NCBI GenBank assembly: GCA_027074805.1
Contig: JALTCK010000125.1
Location: 1-5,573, forward strand
Reading direction: 5' to 3'
DNA length: 5,573 bases
Source: Thermococcus sp.
GTDB lineage: Archaea; Methanobacteriota_B; Thermococci; Thermococcales; Thermococcaceae
A program made the translations under genes and the position numbers. Positions 1 through 5,206 of the stretch are shown piece after piece (position 1 is the first letter of the stretch; every line of letters starts with the position of its first letter). The notes under the pieces were generated by a model. The model was not told where the DNA came from, ran no database searches, and was given only the letters and a program-made list of their open reading frames with translations.

Positions 1-541
1 ACTTGGTTATTTCCGGATGTCTCGTTGGGTCGAAGCGAGGGTCGAAGGCGTAGAGGACTTTATCGAGGTCGCGGAACCTCTCCAGGAGCTTCTTCGCCTG
101 GTCGAACATGGCGATACTCCTAAAGCGGAAGCGGAGCTCCCTCTTGAGCTCATCCTCAGCACAGCGCTCACAGATGTACTCGCTGTGGTACTTAACGCGG
201 TTCCCCTCGGTGAGGACGGTTATCTTCCCCTCCATGAGGCAGAGCCGGCAGAGCTCGGCCCTCTCAACGCGCTTGTTCTGGAGCCTTCGCCTGAAGTAAT
301 CCTCCCACTTGTCGGCGTTGACAAGCACTATCCGGGCCTGGCGGAGGAGCTTCTCCATCTCCTTCGGGTTCCTGTACTGGCTTCCCTCGAGGACTTTAAA
401 AAGTCGATCCTCTCTCATTATGAAGCGGTAAACTGCATCTGACTTGAGGTTCTTTATCTGGATTAGCTTCTCAGGCTCACTTTGGATAAAAAAAGCCTCA
501 AGCTCGTTTTTCTTTCTCCCAGGCCTGATAACGAAGAGCAT
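1..541 (-). CDS. N-terminal part of a zinc-finger archaeal Ski2-like RNA helicase (ASH-Ski2/DUF5814 type), truncated by window edge
   Basis: An open minus-strand frame begins with ATG at 541-539 and runs without a stop to the left edge, giving 180 residues of an incomplete protein that starts MLFVIRPGRKK. It has a four-cysteine pattern, C98-x2-C101 and C124-x2-C127, that should form a zinc finger, flanked by basic, helix-rich sequence (for example residues 82-94 and 132-160). No helicase motif (Walker A, DExH) is reached, so the assignment rests on the N-terminal character. Archaeal-specific Ski2-like helicases carry an N-terminal extension with a C4 zinc finger before the helicase core, and in Thermococcales ASH-Ski2 is reported to work with the exoribonuclease aRNase J in RNA processing. 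A GAGGGG ribosome binding site at 547-552 supports the start. The 18-nt gap to the lrp-like stop suggests co-transcription. The coding frame is certain; the helicase identity is moderate and could be another zinc-finger protein. Confidence 0.66.
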   Translation of the reverse strand, partial: MLFVIRPGRKKNELEAFFIQSEPEKLIQIKNLKSDAVYRFIMREDRLFKVLEGSQYRNPKEMEKLLRQARIVLVNADKWEDYFRRRLQNKRVERAELCRLCLMEGKITVLTEGNRVKYHSEYICERCAEDELKRELRFRFRSIAMFDQAKKLLERFRDLDKVLYAFDPRFDPTRHPEITK

Positions 542-546
542 TTTTA

Positions 547-553
547 CCCCTCT
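547..553 (-). promoter_or_regulatory. Ribosome binding site of the leftmost minus-strand gene
   Basis: On the minus strand the sequence AGAGGGG stands five bases before the ATG at 541. It is a good match to the archaeal anti-Shine-Dalgarno sequence. It fixes the start of a gene whose stop lies outside the window. Confidence 0.7.
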
Positions 554-559
554 CTAGGC

Positions 560-1036
560 TCAGGGCCTGATAAAACTACTGTTAACTATCCAATTTTCCT
601 TGAAGGTGTCTATGATGAGCGTTGCTTCAATTCTCTCAAGATTCCTTCCAAACAACTTCTTCAGCCGTCCTGCGAAGTCCTTGACCTCATTGGTATTACG
701 AAAGGATGCTTTTATCAATATCTGCCTCTCACCGCTGCGCCGGTAGAGGGACTCAACATTCTCGAACTTTGAGAGCTCCCTCAAAATCCTGTCAATGGAA
801 CGGTCATCTATGGCGAGTTTAAGCTCAAAAAAGGCCTGAACATACTCATCAAGAAAAGCTGGGTCTACAACGGCCGAATAACCTTTGATAGCACCAAGCT
901 TCTCTAGTTTTGTGAGACGGTTCTTCACGCTGGCAGGGGAGAGACCCACGCGCTTTCCAAGCTCGGTGAGCGTTATCCTTCCCTCCTTCCGGAGGATTTT
1001 CAATATCTCTCTGTCCCTCTCATCTATACCTGGCAT
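560..1036 (-). CDS. Lrp/AsnC-family transcriptional regulator
   Basis: This 158-residue protein has the two-part layout of Lrp/AsnC regulators. Residues 4-52 form a winged helix-turn-helix: the opening IDERDREILKILRKEG is the family's usual first helix, and TLTELGKRVGLSPASVKNRL (22-41) is the helix-turn-helix with the recognition helix around S33-L41. Residues of about 65-140 fit the RAM (ligand-binding and oligomerisation) domain, with alternating strands and helices and the SGERQILIKASF segment where the family usually has a Gly-rich turn and strand. The roughly 16-residue tail after the last RAM strand makes it slightly longer than the usual 140-150. Such proteins bind DNA as dimers or octamers and sense amino acids or other small molecules; the ligand and targets here are unknown. 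Its start has GGTGGT upstream. It lies 28 nt after tyrS and 18 nt before the next gene, so it is probably co-transcribed with both. Confidence 0.93.
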   Translation of the reverse strand: MPGIDERDREILKILRKEGRITLTELGKRVGLSPASVKNRLTKLEKLGAIKGYSAVVDPAFLDEYVQAFFELKLAIDDRSIDRILRELSKFENVESLYRRSGERQILIKASFRNTNEVKDFAGRLKKLFGRNLERIEATLIIDTFKENWIVNSSFIRP

Positions 1037-1039
1037 GAT

Positions 1040-1045
1040 ACCACC
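1040..1045 (-). promoter_or_regulatory. Ribosome binding site of the Lrp/AsnC gene
   Basis: On the minus strand the sequence reads GGTGGTATCATG, placing GGTGGT three bases before the ATG at 1036. This is the GGTGRT-type site common in Thermococcales and agrees with the protein start predicted from the family's N-terminal helix. Confidence 0.6.
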
Positions 1046-1064
1046 AGCTCAAAAGAAGAAAGGC

Positions 1065-2192
1065 TCAGCGGGTAATCTTTATCTCCCGCATTAACTCAAG
1101 GGGTTCGGGGTGTTTCTCAAAGTAATCCCTCACAGGCTTTAGGAGTCTAATGAGGTATTCTGCCACTGCGTTCTTGAGGTCGAGCGGGTGGAGCTTTCCT
1201 TCCGCGAAGTCCCTCTTGAGCTCTTTGAATGTGGTGTAGGTCACGTCTCCGCCGAACTTGGCCGGCCTGTGGATGGTGAACTCGGTCGGCTCCTCACGGA
1301 AGATTATGTTTTCGGCCCAGTCAAGAACAGGGTTGTATTCCACCTCCCTTGCAGGACAGAACGCCTTCCTGAGTTTCTGTCGTATCTCTTCCGGGCTGTC
1401 GTGGATGAAGACCGCTGAGTATGGCTTGCTCTTGCTCATCTTCATCTGAGTCTTCAGTTCTTTGAACTGCTCCTCGCTCTCTATCGGCCAGACCGGTGGC
1501 TCCTGGAGGCCGAGGAGGAGGTGGTGGTGCAGAGCGACGGGTTTCAGCTTCTCGCCGTTCCATTCGAGGGCATGGTACTTGAGCTTCTGTGCAACCTCTA
1601 TGGCAATGACATGGGCCTTTCTCTGATCCATTCCGGCGTGTGCTATCGTGACGCCCTGGTAGAAGATGTCAGCCACCTGCATGGCCGGGTAGATGAGCTT
1701 GGCGAAGTCTATGGCCTCACCCATCTGCCTCCCCATGATGGTTATCGAACGCATCATTCTCGCAAGGGTCACGTTCTTGGATATATCAATAACGGTCTGC
1801 CAGTAGTCGCCCTTCTCCAGTATCTCGCTGGCCAGAACGAACTCGACCTTATCGGGGTCGCCCCCCATGACCTCAATGCTGACCTTCATTCCCTCCCTGA
1901 AATAACTCAGTGCAACCTTCTGGATGGTTTCAAGATCCCCCCCGAGCTTGTCGTTTATCCAGCTGTGCCAGTCGGCAAGAAATACGCGCGTTTTAATGCC
2001 TGCCTTCTGTAGATCTGCTATCTTCGCTCCGGCCATCAGTCCGGTTCCAAGATGAATATAACCACTTATCTCAAAGCCTATGTAGTGCTGCATAGGAACA
2101 CCGATTTCAAGTAGGTGCCTCAAGTTTTCCTCCGTAAGGATCTCCTCAGTCGGCCTTCTCCTGATAAGCTGAACCCTATCTTCTATATCCAC
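1065..2192 (-). CDS. tyrS: Tyrosyl-tRNA synthetase (archaeal type), GTG start
   Basis: TyrRS is the class I synthetase that activates tyrosine with ATP and charges tRNA-Tyr in the cytoplasm. In the 375-residue reading, the HIGH-like motif is HLGT (47-50) in GYIHLG, the tyrosine-pocket signature is YPAMQVAD (168-175), GMDQRK (187-192) follows, and KMSKS is at 251-255. The C-terminal part (about 300-375) is the short archaeal tRNA-binding region; there is no bacterial S4 domain. The frame stays open upstream to an ATG at 2300 (411 residues), but those 36 extra codons have no ribosome binding site and do not look conserved. The GTG at 2192-2190 has GGTGAT just upstream, begins the family's usual N-terminus (DIEDRVQLIRRRPTEE), and gives about 375 residues, the length I recall for Pyrococcus TyrRS. 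It appears to lead a transcript with the Lrp-like gene and the truncated gene beyond. Confidence 0.96.
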   Translation of the reverse strand: MDIEDRVQLIRRRPTEEILTEENLRHLLEIGVPMQHYIGFEISGYIHLGTGLMAGAKIADLQKAGIKTRVFLADWHSWINDKLGGDLETIQKVALSYFREGMKVSIEVMGGDPDKVEFVLASEILEKGDYWQTVIDISKNVTLARMMRSITIMGRQMGEAIDFAKLIYPAMQVADIFYQGVTIAHAGMDQRKAHVIAIEVAQKLKYHALEWNGEKLKPVALHHHLLLGLQEPPVWPIESEEQFKELKTQMKMSKSKPYSAVFIHDSPEEIRQKLRKAFCPAREVEYNPVLDWAENIIFREEPTEFTIHRPAKFGGDVTYTTFKELKRDFAEGKLHPLDLKNAVAEYLIRLLKPVRDYFEKHPEPLELMREIKITR

Positions 2193-2196
2193 TCCT

Positions 2197-2202
2197 ATCA
2201 CC
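2197..2202 (-). promoter_or_regulatory. Ribosome binding site that decides the tyrS start
   Basis: The minus strand reads GGTGATAGGAGTG, putting GGTGAT four bases from the GTG at 2192. The same GGTGAT core precedes the divergent gene at 2358. No comparable site lies before the in-frame ATG at 2300, so the shorter protein is preferred. Confidence 0.75.
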
Positions 2203-2224
2203 TGAACCAGAAATGGGAAGAAGC

Positions 2225-2237
2225 CTTTAAGGGTTTT
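2225..2237 (-). promoter_or_regulatory. Candidate BRE/TATA promoter of tyrS
   Basis: The minus strand reads AAAACCCTTAAAG, a purine-rich BRE-like run followed by a TATA-like CTTAAAG. Its centre lies about 36 bp from the GTG at 2192, so transcription would begin just before the ribosome binding site. The three rightward genes show similar spacing except the last. The TATA match is imperfect; the alternative is the better TATA at 2318-2327 read on this strand, which would give a leader of about 100 nt. Confidence 0.45.
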
Positions 2238-2317
2238 ACTCCCGAGTTTACCTTCAGGTTTTTGTAAATATTCCCTGCCGGTGATAACTTCTTTTGTCAT
2301 GAACGTTTATGAGTAAG

Positions 2318-2327
2318 CTTTATAATG
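2318..2327 (+). promoter_or_regulatory. Candidate TATA box of the CGP-CTERM gene
   Basis: CTTTATAATG is a good archaeal TATA element, centred about 35 bp before the ATG at 2358. Transcription would start near 2345-2350, giving a very short leader. The element is close to symmetrical, so it could also serve the minus strand. Its right end overlaps the palindrome at 2325-2338. Confidence 0.6.
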
Positions 2328-2338
2328 AGAATTCTCAT
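2325..2338. repeat. Perfect 14-bp palindrome, possible operator
   Basis: ATGAGAATTCTCAT equals its own reverse complement. It abuts and partly overlaps the TATA box and lies upstream of the expected start site for the rightward gene, a position where a bound dimer would block TBP/TFB or polymerase. It is in non-coding DNA if the start at 2358 is right. No regulator can be named from the sequence. Confidence 0.6.
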
Positions 2339-2348
2339 ATTAGTGGCC

Positions 2349-2354
2349 GGTGAT
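2349..2354 (+). promoter_or_regulatory. Ribosome binding site that decides the start at 2358
   Basis: GGTGAT stands three bases before the ATG at 2358 (GGTGATACCATG). The upstream in-frame ATG at 2325 lies inside the palindrome, has no such site, and would add 11 residues ahead of a canonical MKK signal-peptide start. The site at 2358 is therefore preferred. Confidence 0.75.
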
Positions 2355-2357
2355 ACC

Positions 2358-3458
2358 ATGAAGAAGGTTGCGATGTTTCTTGCGGCCGTTGTGCTGCTGT
2401 CTATTTTTGGAGTCTTTGCAACACCTATGGCCAGCGCTGCAGGCAACAGAAAGCCAGTGATTGCAGTAGACCTTGCCCACGGTGAAAACCCCAAGGGACT
2501 CTTGCCGGTGACCTACAAGAACCAGACCCTCACTGCAGGCATGATTGAGACCCTTACTCAGTACACCTTCGTTTACTACGGCGATGCCAAGTATGCCGAC
2601 CAGTTGGGAATAACCCAGCTTGACACCAAGATAACCTACGAGACCCTTAAAAAGAGCAACGTAAGCATACTCGTTATAGGCCAGCCCACGAGCCCGTTCC
2701 TCCCAGAGGAAATAAAGGCCATAAGACAGTGGCTCGAAGAGGGCGGCCATGTTCTATGGATAGCGGGTGATTCCGACTATGGAAACGGCGCCAAGACTCA
2801 GCAGTTCGTTGACAGCATTCTTGACCAGCTCAATATGACCAACCTCCGTGTTGACCTCTGTTCCGTTGAGGATGCAGTAAGCAACGCCGGAGGAAAGTCC
2901 TACCGTGTCGTGGCTTACGCCGACCCCGACCCGAACACCCCAATGAGGAACATCCTCATCAAAGGATTCGAGCACGGGGGCAAGGTTCTCGAACACGGGC
3001 CCGGTGTTGTTGCCTGGGTTGACAACCCCGACGGAACCGGGAAGTGGCACCCACTCATAAAGGCAAGTAAACCTACCAATGCATACACCCTCGTCCACAG
3101 CAGCAACAACTCTGACATCGTCGAAAACAACGCCCCGGCAGCTAACGCATACCAGGCCGGCCAGACCGGCGAGTTCCCGATCGTTGCTGCCCAGATCATA
3201 AAACTCAAGGACAAGAAGCCTGATGTAATAATTGTTAGTGGAGAGACCCCGATCGGTGGCTATGAACCCATGTGGGCCAGCAAATACTATGATGTCCAAC
3301 TTGACGGACCAAAGGTCGTTGCCAACATATTCGCCTGGAGCCTTGAAGTCACCAAGAAGGAAGAAACCACTACCACCAGCGGCGGTGGAGGAATCTGTGG
3401 ACCGGCCCTCATAGTTGGACTGGCTGCATTACCACTCCTCCTCAGGAGGAGGAAGTGA
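2358..3458 (+). CDS. Secreted, surface-anchored CGP-CTERM protein with a DUF4350/GATase1-like region; function unknown
   Basis: The 366-residue product begins with a signal peptide: MKK, a hydrophobic core of about residues 4-21, and likely cleavage near ASA/A (25-28). It ends with the CGP-CTERM signal: a TTTTSGGGG linker, CGP at 347-349, a hydrophobic stretch 350-362 and RRRK. This tail is known from Thermococcaceae secreted proteins and is thought to direct processing and anchoring. Between them, residues 33-141 begin PVIAVDLAHGE and include SNVSILVIGQP and EEIKAIRQWLEEGGHVLWIAGDSD. That pattern resembles class I glutamine-amidotransferase-like folds such as DUF4350, where a strand is followed by a helix and a GG-strand turn. 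Near the C-terminus, DVIIVSGETPIGG and GPKVVANIFAWSL fit the end of such a fold. I see no catalytic nucleophile-elbow cysteine, so it is more likely a binding or scaffold domain than an enzyme. It stands 77 nt upstream of the transporter lipoprotein, suggesting a related role. Confidence 0.9.
   Translation: MKKVAMFLAAVVLLSIFGVFATPMASAAGNRKPVIAVDLAHGENPKGLLPVTYKNQTLTAGMIETLTQYTFVYYGDAKYADQLGITQLDTKITYETLKKSNVSILVIGQPTSPFLPEEIKAIRQWLEEGGHVLWIAGDSDYGNGAKTQQFVDSILDQLNMTNLRVDLCSVEDAVSNAGGKSYRVVAYADPDPNTPMRNILIKGFEHGGKVLEHGPGVVAWVDNPDGTGKWHPLIKASKPTNAYTLVHSSNNSDIVENNAPAANAYQAGQTGEFPIVAAQIIKLKDKKPDVIIVSGETPIGGYEPMWASKYYDVQLDGPKVVANIFAWSLEVTKKEETTTTSGGGGICGPALIVGLAALPLLLRRRK
3435..3451. repeat. 8-bp-arm inverted repeat inside the CGP-CTERM tail
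   Basis: CTCCTCCT at 3435-3442 and AGGAGGAG at 3444-3451 are exact reverse complements around one central base. In RNA a 7-bp GC-rich stem with a three-base loop could form. It encodes the last LLLRRR codons of the protein, and CTC repeats followed by AGG repeats give this symmetry by themselves, so it may be a by-product of coding. Confidence 0.5.
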
Positions 3459-3463
3459 CCCCC

Positions 3464-3477
3464 TTTCCTTTTGTTTT
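3464..3477 (+). terminator. Candidate T-rich terminator after the CGP-CTERM gene
   Basis: TTTCCTTTTGTTTT begins five bases after the TGA at 3456-3458. Archaeal terminators are typically T-tracts without an obligatory hairpin. The inverted repeat just upstream may add to it. Separation of this gene's transcript from the next is also supported by a candidate promoter at 3495. Confidence 0.45.
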
Positions 3478-3494
3478 ATAGTTGAACCACAGGA

Positions 3495-3504
3495 TTTTTT
3501 AAAG
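3495..3504 (+). promoter_or_regulatory. Candidate TATA box of the solute-binding protein gene
   Basis: TTTTTTAAAG is centred about 36 bp before the ATG at 3536, the same spacing as for the gene at 2358. Transcription would begin close to the ribosome binding site. The T-run could instead belong to the preceding terminator. Confidence 0.45.
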
Positions 3505-3522
3505 AGTCCTTTCAAATCTCTT

Positions 3523-3530
3523 GGAGGGAT
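3523..3530 (+). promoter_or_regulatory. Ribosome binding site that decides the start at 3536
   Basis: GGAGGGAT lies five bases before the ATG at 3536. An in-frame TTG at 3521 would add five residues but would absorb the binding site into the coding region and displace the MKK of the signal peptide, so ATG is chosen. Confidence 0.8.
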
Positions 3531-3535
3531 CCCAA

Positions 3536-5002
3536 ATGAAGAAGGCAATGGCCTTGCTTGTCATTCTTGTGCTTGGATTTAGTGTAGTTGCCAGCGGCTG
3601 CATTAGTGGCGGAGGTGGCGGAGGAACCACCACAAGCACCAGTACCCAAAAAGGCATAACCCTTGTAATCGTTACCAGACACGATGCAACGATACAGTAC
3701 AAGGTCAAGCAGCTCTTCCTCAAGAGTGAGATTGCGAAGCAGTACCACATCACGAACATAAAGTTTATAGGCGTTCCAGAGGCCCTGTGGCCCCAGTACA
3801 TAAAGCAGGGTGCAGATGTTGGCTGGGGTGGTGGTCCGACCCTCTTTGACGATATGTACAAGATGGGCTACCTGCAGCCGATAACCGACCAGAAAATTCT
3901 GAATCTCCTTGGAACCAAAATCCCGGAGAGCCTCGCAGGAATGCCCATGGTCAGGAAGGACCAGAACGGGAAGGTTTACTGGATAGCAGCTGCACTCTCA
4001 TCCTTCGGTTTCACCGTTAACAAGCAGGTTCTCAAGAAGTGGAACCTCCCGTTCCCGAAGAAGTGGGAGGACATAGCAACTCCGGACTGGGCAGTTAACC
4101 CGCCCCAGTACGGAATAGCCGACCCAACGAGGAGCACCTCAAACACCAGGATATACCAGATCATACTCCAGACCTTCGGATGGGAGAACGGATGGAAGAT
4201 CATGACCATAATAGCGGCCAATTCAAAGATATACGAGGCCAGTGACGCCGTCAGAGATGCCGTCATCAACGGAGAGATTGCCGCTGGAAACACCATAGAC
4301 TTCTACGGATACACTGCCATGAAGCAGAACCCGAACTGTGTTTACGTTATCCCTGAGGGAGAGAGCATCATCAACGGCGACCCGATTGCCCTTCTAAAGT
4401 ACACTAAACACCCGGAGGCAGCCCAGGCCTTCATTTACTGGGTCCTTACAGAGGGACAGGCAGTCTGGATGAGCCCGGACATCAACAGGCTTCCGATATG
4501 GGGCGGCATATTCAACGAGACCATAACCCAGCCCTATGCCAACGTGCTCTTCAACGGAAAGTTCGTCGGCAAAACTTATGGCCAGGCCAGGCCAGCTCTC
4601 TTGAAGGCCTATGAGATAGCCCTGAGCAGCAAGGGAATACCCTTCGACGACAACAAAGCTCTCAAGACTGTTAATTCACTCCAGTACTACTTCAAAGCAA
4701 CTCTCATAGATGCAAACGGCCCACTCCACCAAGCCTGGACATCCATAGTGAATGCCTATAAGGAGGGCAAGATTACGAAGGATCAGTTCAACAGACTCAA
4801 GGACGAACTGACCGCACCAATACAGTTTAAGGACCCACTGAGTGGCCAGACGGTAACGTTTACTGAGCAATACGCCGAGAAGATAAACGACAAGATAGCA
4901 ACTGACGCTGCATTCCAGAGCCAGATGATGCAGGAGTGGAGACAGGCCGCAGAGAACAAGTACAACAAGGTTCTTCAGGACCTTAAAGCCATGACCGGCT
5001 GA
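3536..5002 (+). CDS. ABC transporter solute-binding lipoprotein, AfuA/FbpA (COG1840)-type
   Basis: The 488-residue product starts MKKAMALLVILV and has a lipobox ending at C22 (VASGC), so it should be lipid-anchored outside the membrane. A flexible Gly/Thr/Ser linker (25-38) follows. The body matches the iron(III)/2-aminoethylphosphonate/thiamine-type binding-protein family. Residues 42-113 form a first lobe with ADVGWGGGPTLFDDMYKMGY (93-112), W177-E-D-I precedes P183, and GIADPTRSTSNTRIY (193-207) is the family's usual ligand-pocket segment. VIPEGESIINGDPIALL, then HPEAAQAFIYWVLTEGQ, closes the second lobe. The paired tyrosines of iron-binding FbpA are not evident: the comparable area reads TIDFYGYTAM (253-262). 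The substrate could therefore be iron, a phosphorylated compound, thiamine or something else. About 130 residues at the C-terminus, largely helical, exceed the usual length of about 340. The adjoining permease gene supports the role. Confidence 0.93.
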   Translation: MKKAMALLVILVLGFSVVASGCISGGGGGGTTTSTSTQKGITLVIVTRHDATIQYKVKQLFLKSEIAKQYHITNIKFIGVPEALWPQYIKQGADVGWGGGPTLFDDMYKMGYLQPITDQKILNLLGTKIPESLAGMPMVRKDQNGKVYWIAAALSSFGFTVNKQVLKKWNLPFPKKWEDIATPDWAVNPPQYGIADPTRSTSNTRIYQIILQTFGWENGWKIMTIIAANSKIYEASDAVRDAVINGEIAAGNTIDFYGYTAMKQNPNCVYVIPEGESIINGDPIALLKYTKHPEAAQAFIYWVLTEGQAVWMSPDINRLPIWGGIFNETITQPYANVLFNGKFVGKTYGQARPALLKAYEIALSSKGIPFDDNKALKTVNSLQYYFKATLIDANGPLHQAWTSIVNAYKEGKITKDQFNRLKDELTAPIQFKDPLSGQTVTFTEQYAEKINDKIATDAAFQSQMMQEWRQAAENKYNKVLQDLKAMTG

Positions 5003-5024
5003 AGTGTTTCCACCCATCCCTCAA

Positions 5025-5030
5025 TTTTTT
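5025..5030 (+). terminator. Candidate T-tract terminator after the solute-binding protein gene
   Basis: TTTTTT occurs 22 bases after the stop codon at 5002, within a pyrimidine-rich stretch, and a second T-run follows at 5046-5050. This is the typical archaeal terminator form. A separate promoter candidate at 5124-5138 for the next gene is consistent with termination here. Confidence 0.45.
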
Positions 5031-5038
5031 CTCTCCTG

Positions 5039-5055
5039 TTGTCAATTTTTGACAA
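5039..5055. repeat. 17-bp inverted repeat TTGTCAA-TTT-TTGACAA
   Basis: Seven-base arms (5039-5045 and 5049-5055) are exact reverse complements around TTT. The repeat is in the 204-bp gap between the binding-protein gene and the permease gene, about 70 bp upstream of the candidate permease TATA box. It could be a protein-binding site or part of the terminator; a three-base loop and AT-rich stem make a stable RNA hairpin unlikely at high temperature. Confidence 0.5.
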
Positions 5056-5123
5056 ATCAGCGTCCAGTCCTTTCCTGAGCCTGCGGGAAGATTAAGGAGG
5101 TTGAATTTTTAGAAGGCACTTCC

Positions 5124-5138
5124 AGAAACCTTTAAAAC
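5124..5138 (+). promoter_or_regulatory. Candidate BRE/TATA promoter of the permease gene
   Basis: AGAAACCTTTAAAAC combines a purine-rich BRE-like AGAAACC with TTTAAAAC. This is the best-looking promoter in the right half. It predicts a start near 5158-5162 and a leader of about 45-50 nt, longer than for the other genes. The leader holds two Shine-Dalgarno-like sequences. Confidence 0.55.
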
Positions 5139-5193
5139 TGCATGGACAAAACCCACTAGGCATAATGTAGGAGGGCAATGAAAAATCGTGAGA

Positions 5194-5199
5194 GGAGGT
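5194..5199 (+). promoter_or_regulatory. Ribosome binding site that decides the permease start
   Basis: GGAGGT lies seven bases before the ATG at 5207. A stop codon (TGA at 5189-5191) precedes it in the same frame, so no longer in-frame protein is possible. An upstream GGAGGG at 5170-5175 is only two bases from an out-of-frame ATG at 5178. Confidence 0.8.
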
Positions 5200-5206
5200 T
5201 GATACC

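Noticed and set aside
17..442. A 141-codon plus-strand frame near the left edge
   Set aside because: It lies opposite the minus-strand frame with a zinc-finger pattern and ribosome binding site, which is far more protein-like.
569..577. TATA-like AGTTTTATC on the minus strand before the leftmost gene
   Set aside because: It overlaps the end of the Lrp-like gene, lacks a clear BRE, and would place the start site within the ribosome binding site. Co-transcription is simpler.
2196..2286. TATCAC and GTGATA half-sites resembling the TrmBL1 sugar-regulator motif
   Set aside because: The halves are about 80 bp apart rather than five, and the TATCAC copy is the tyrS ribosome binding site read on the other strand.
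2277..2355. Two copies of GCCGGTGATA at 2277-2286 and 2346-2355
   Set aside because: The second copy is the ribosome binding site of the gene at 2358. The first is followed by no start codon at a fitting distance. A 10-bp match in a small region with such a common core is weak evidence of a regulatory repeat.
2754..3299. A 181-codon minus-strand frame inside the CGP-CTERM gene
   Set aside because: It is antisense to a gene with a signal peptide and sorting tail, has no convincing start site, and its composition reflects the opposite strand.
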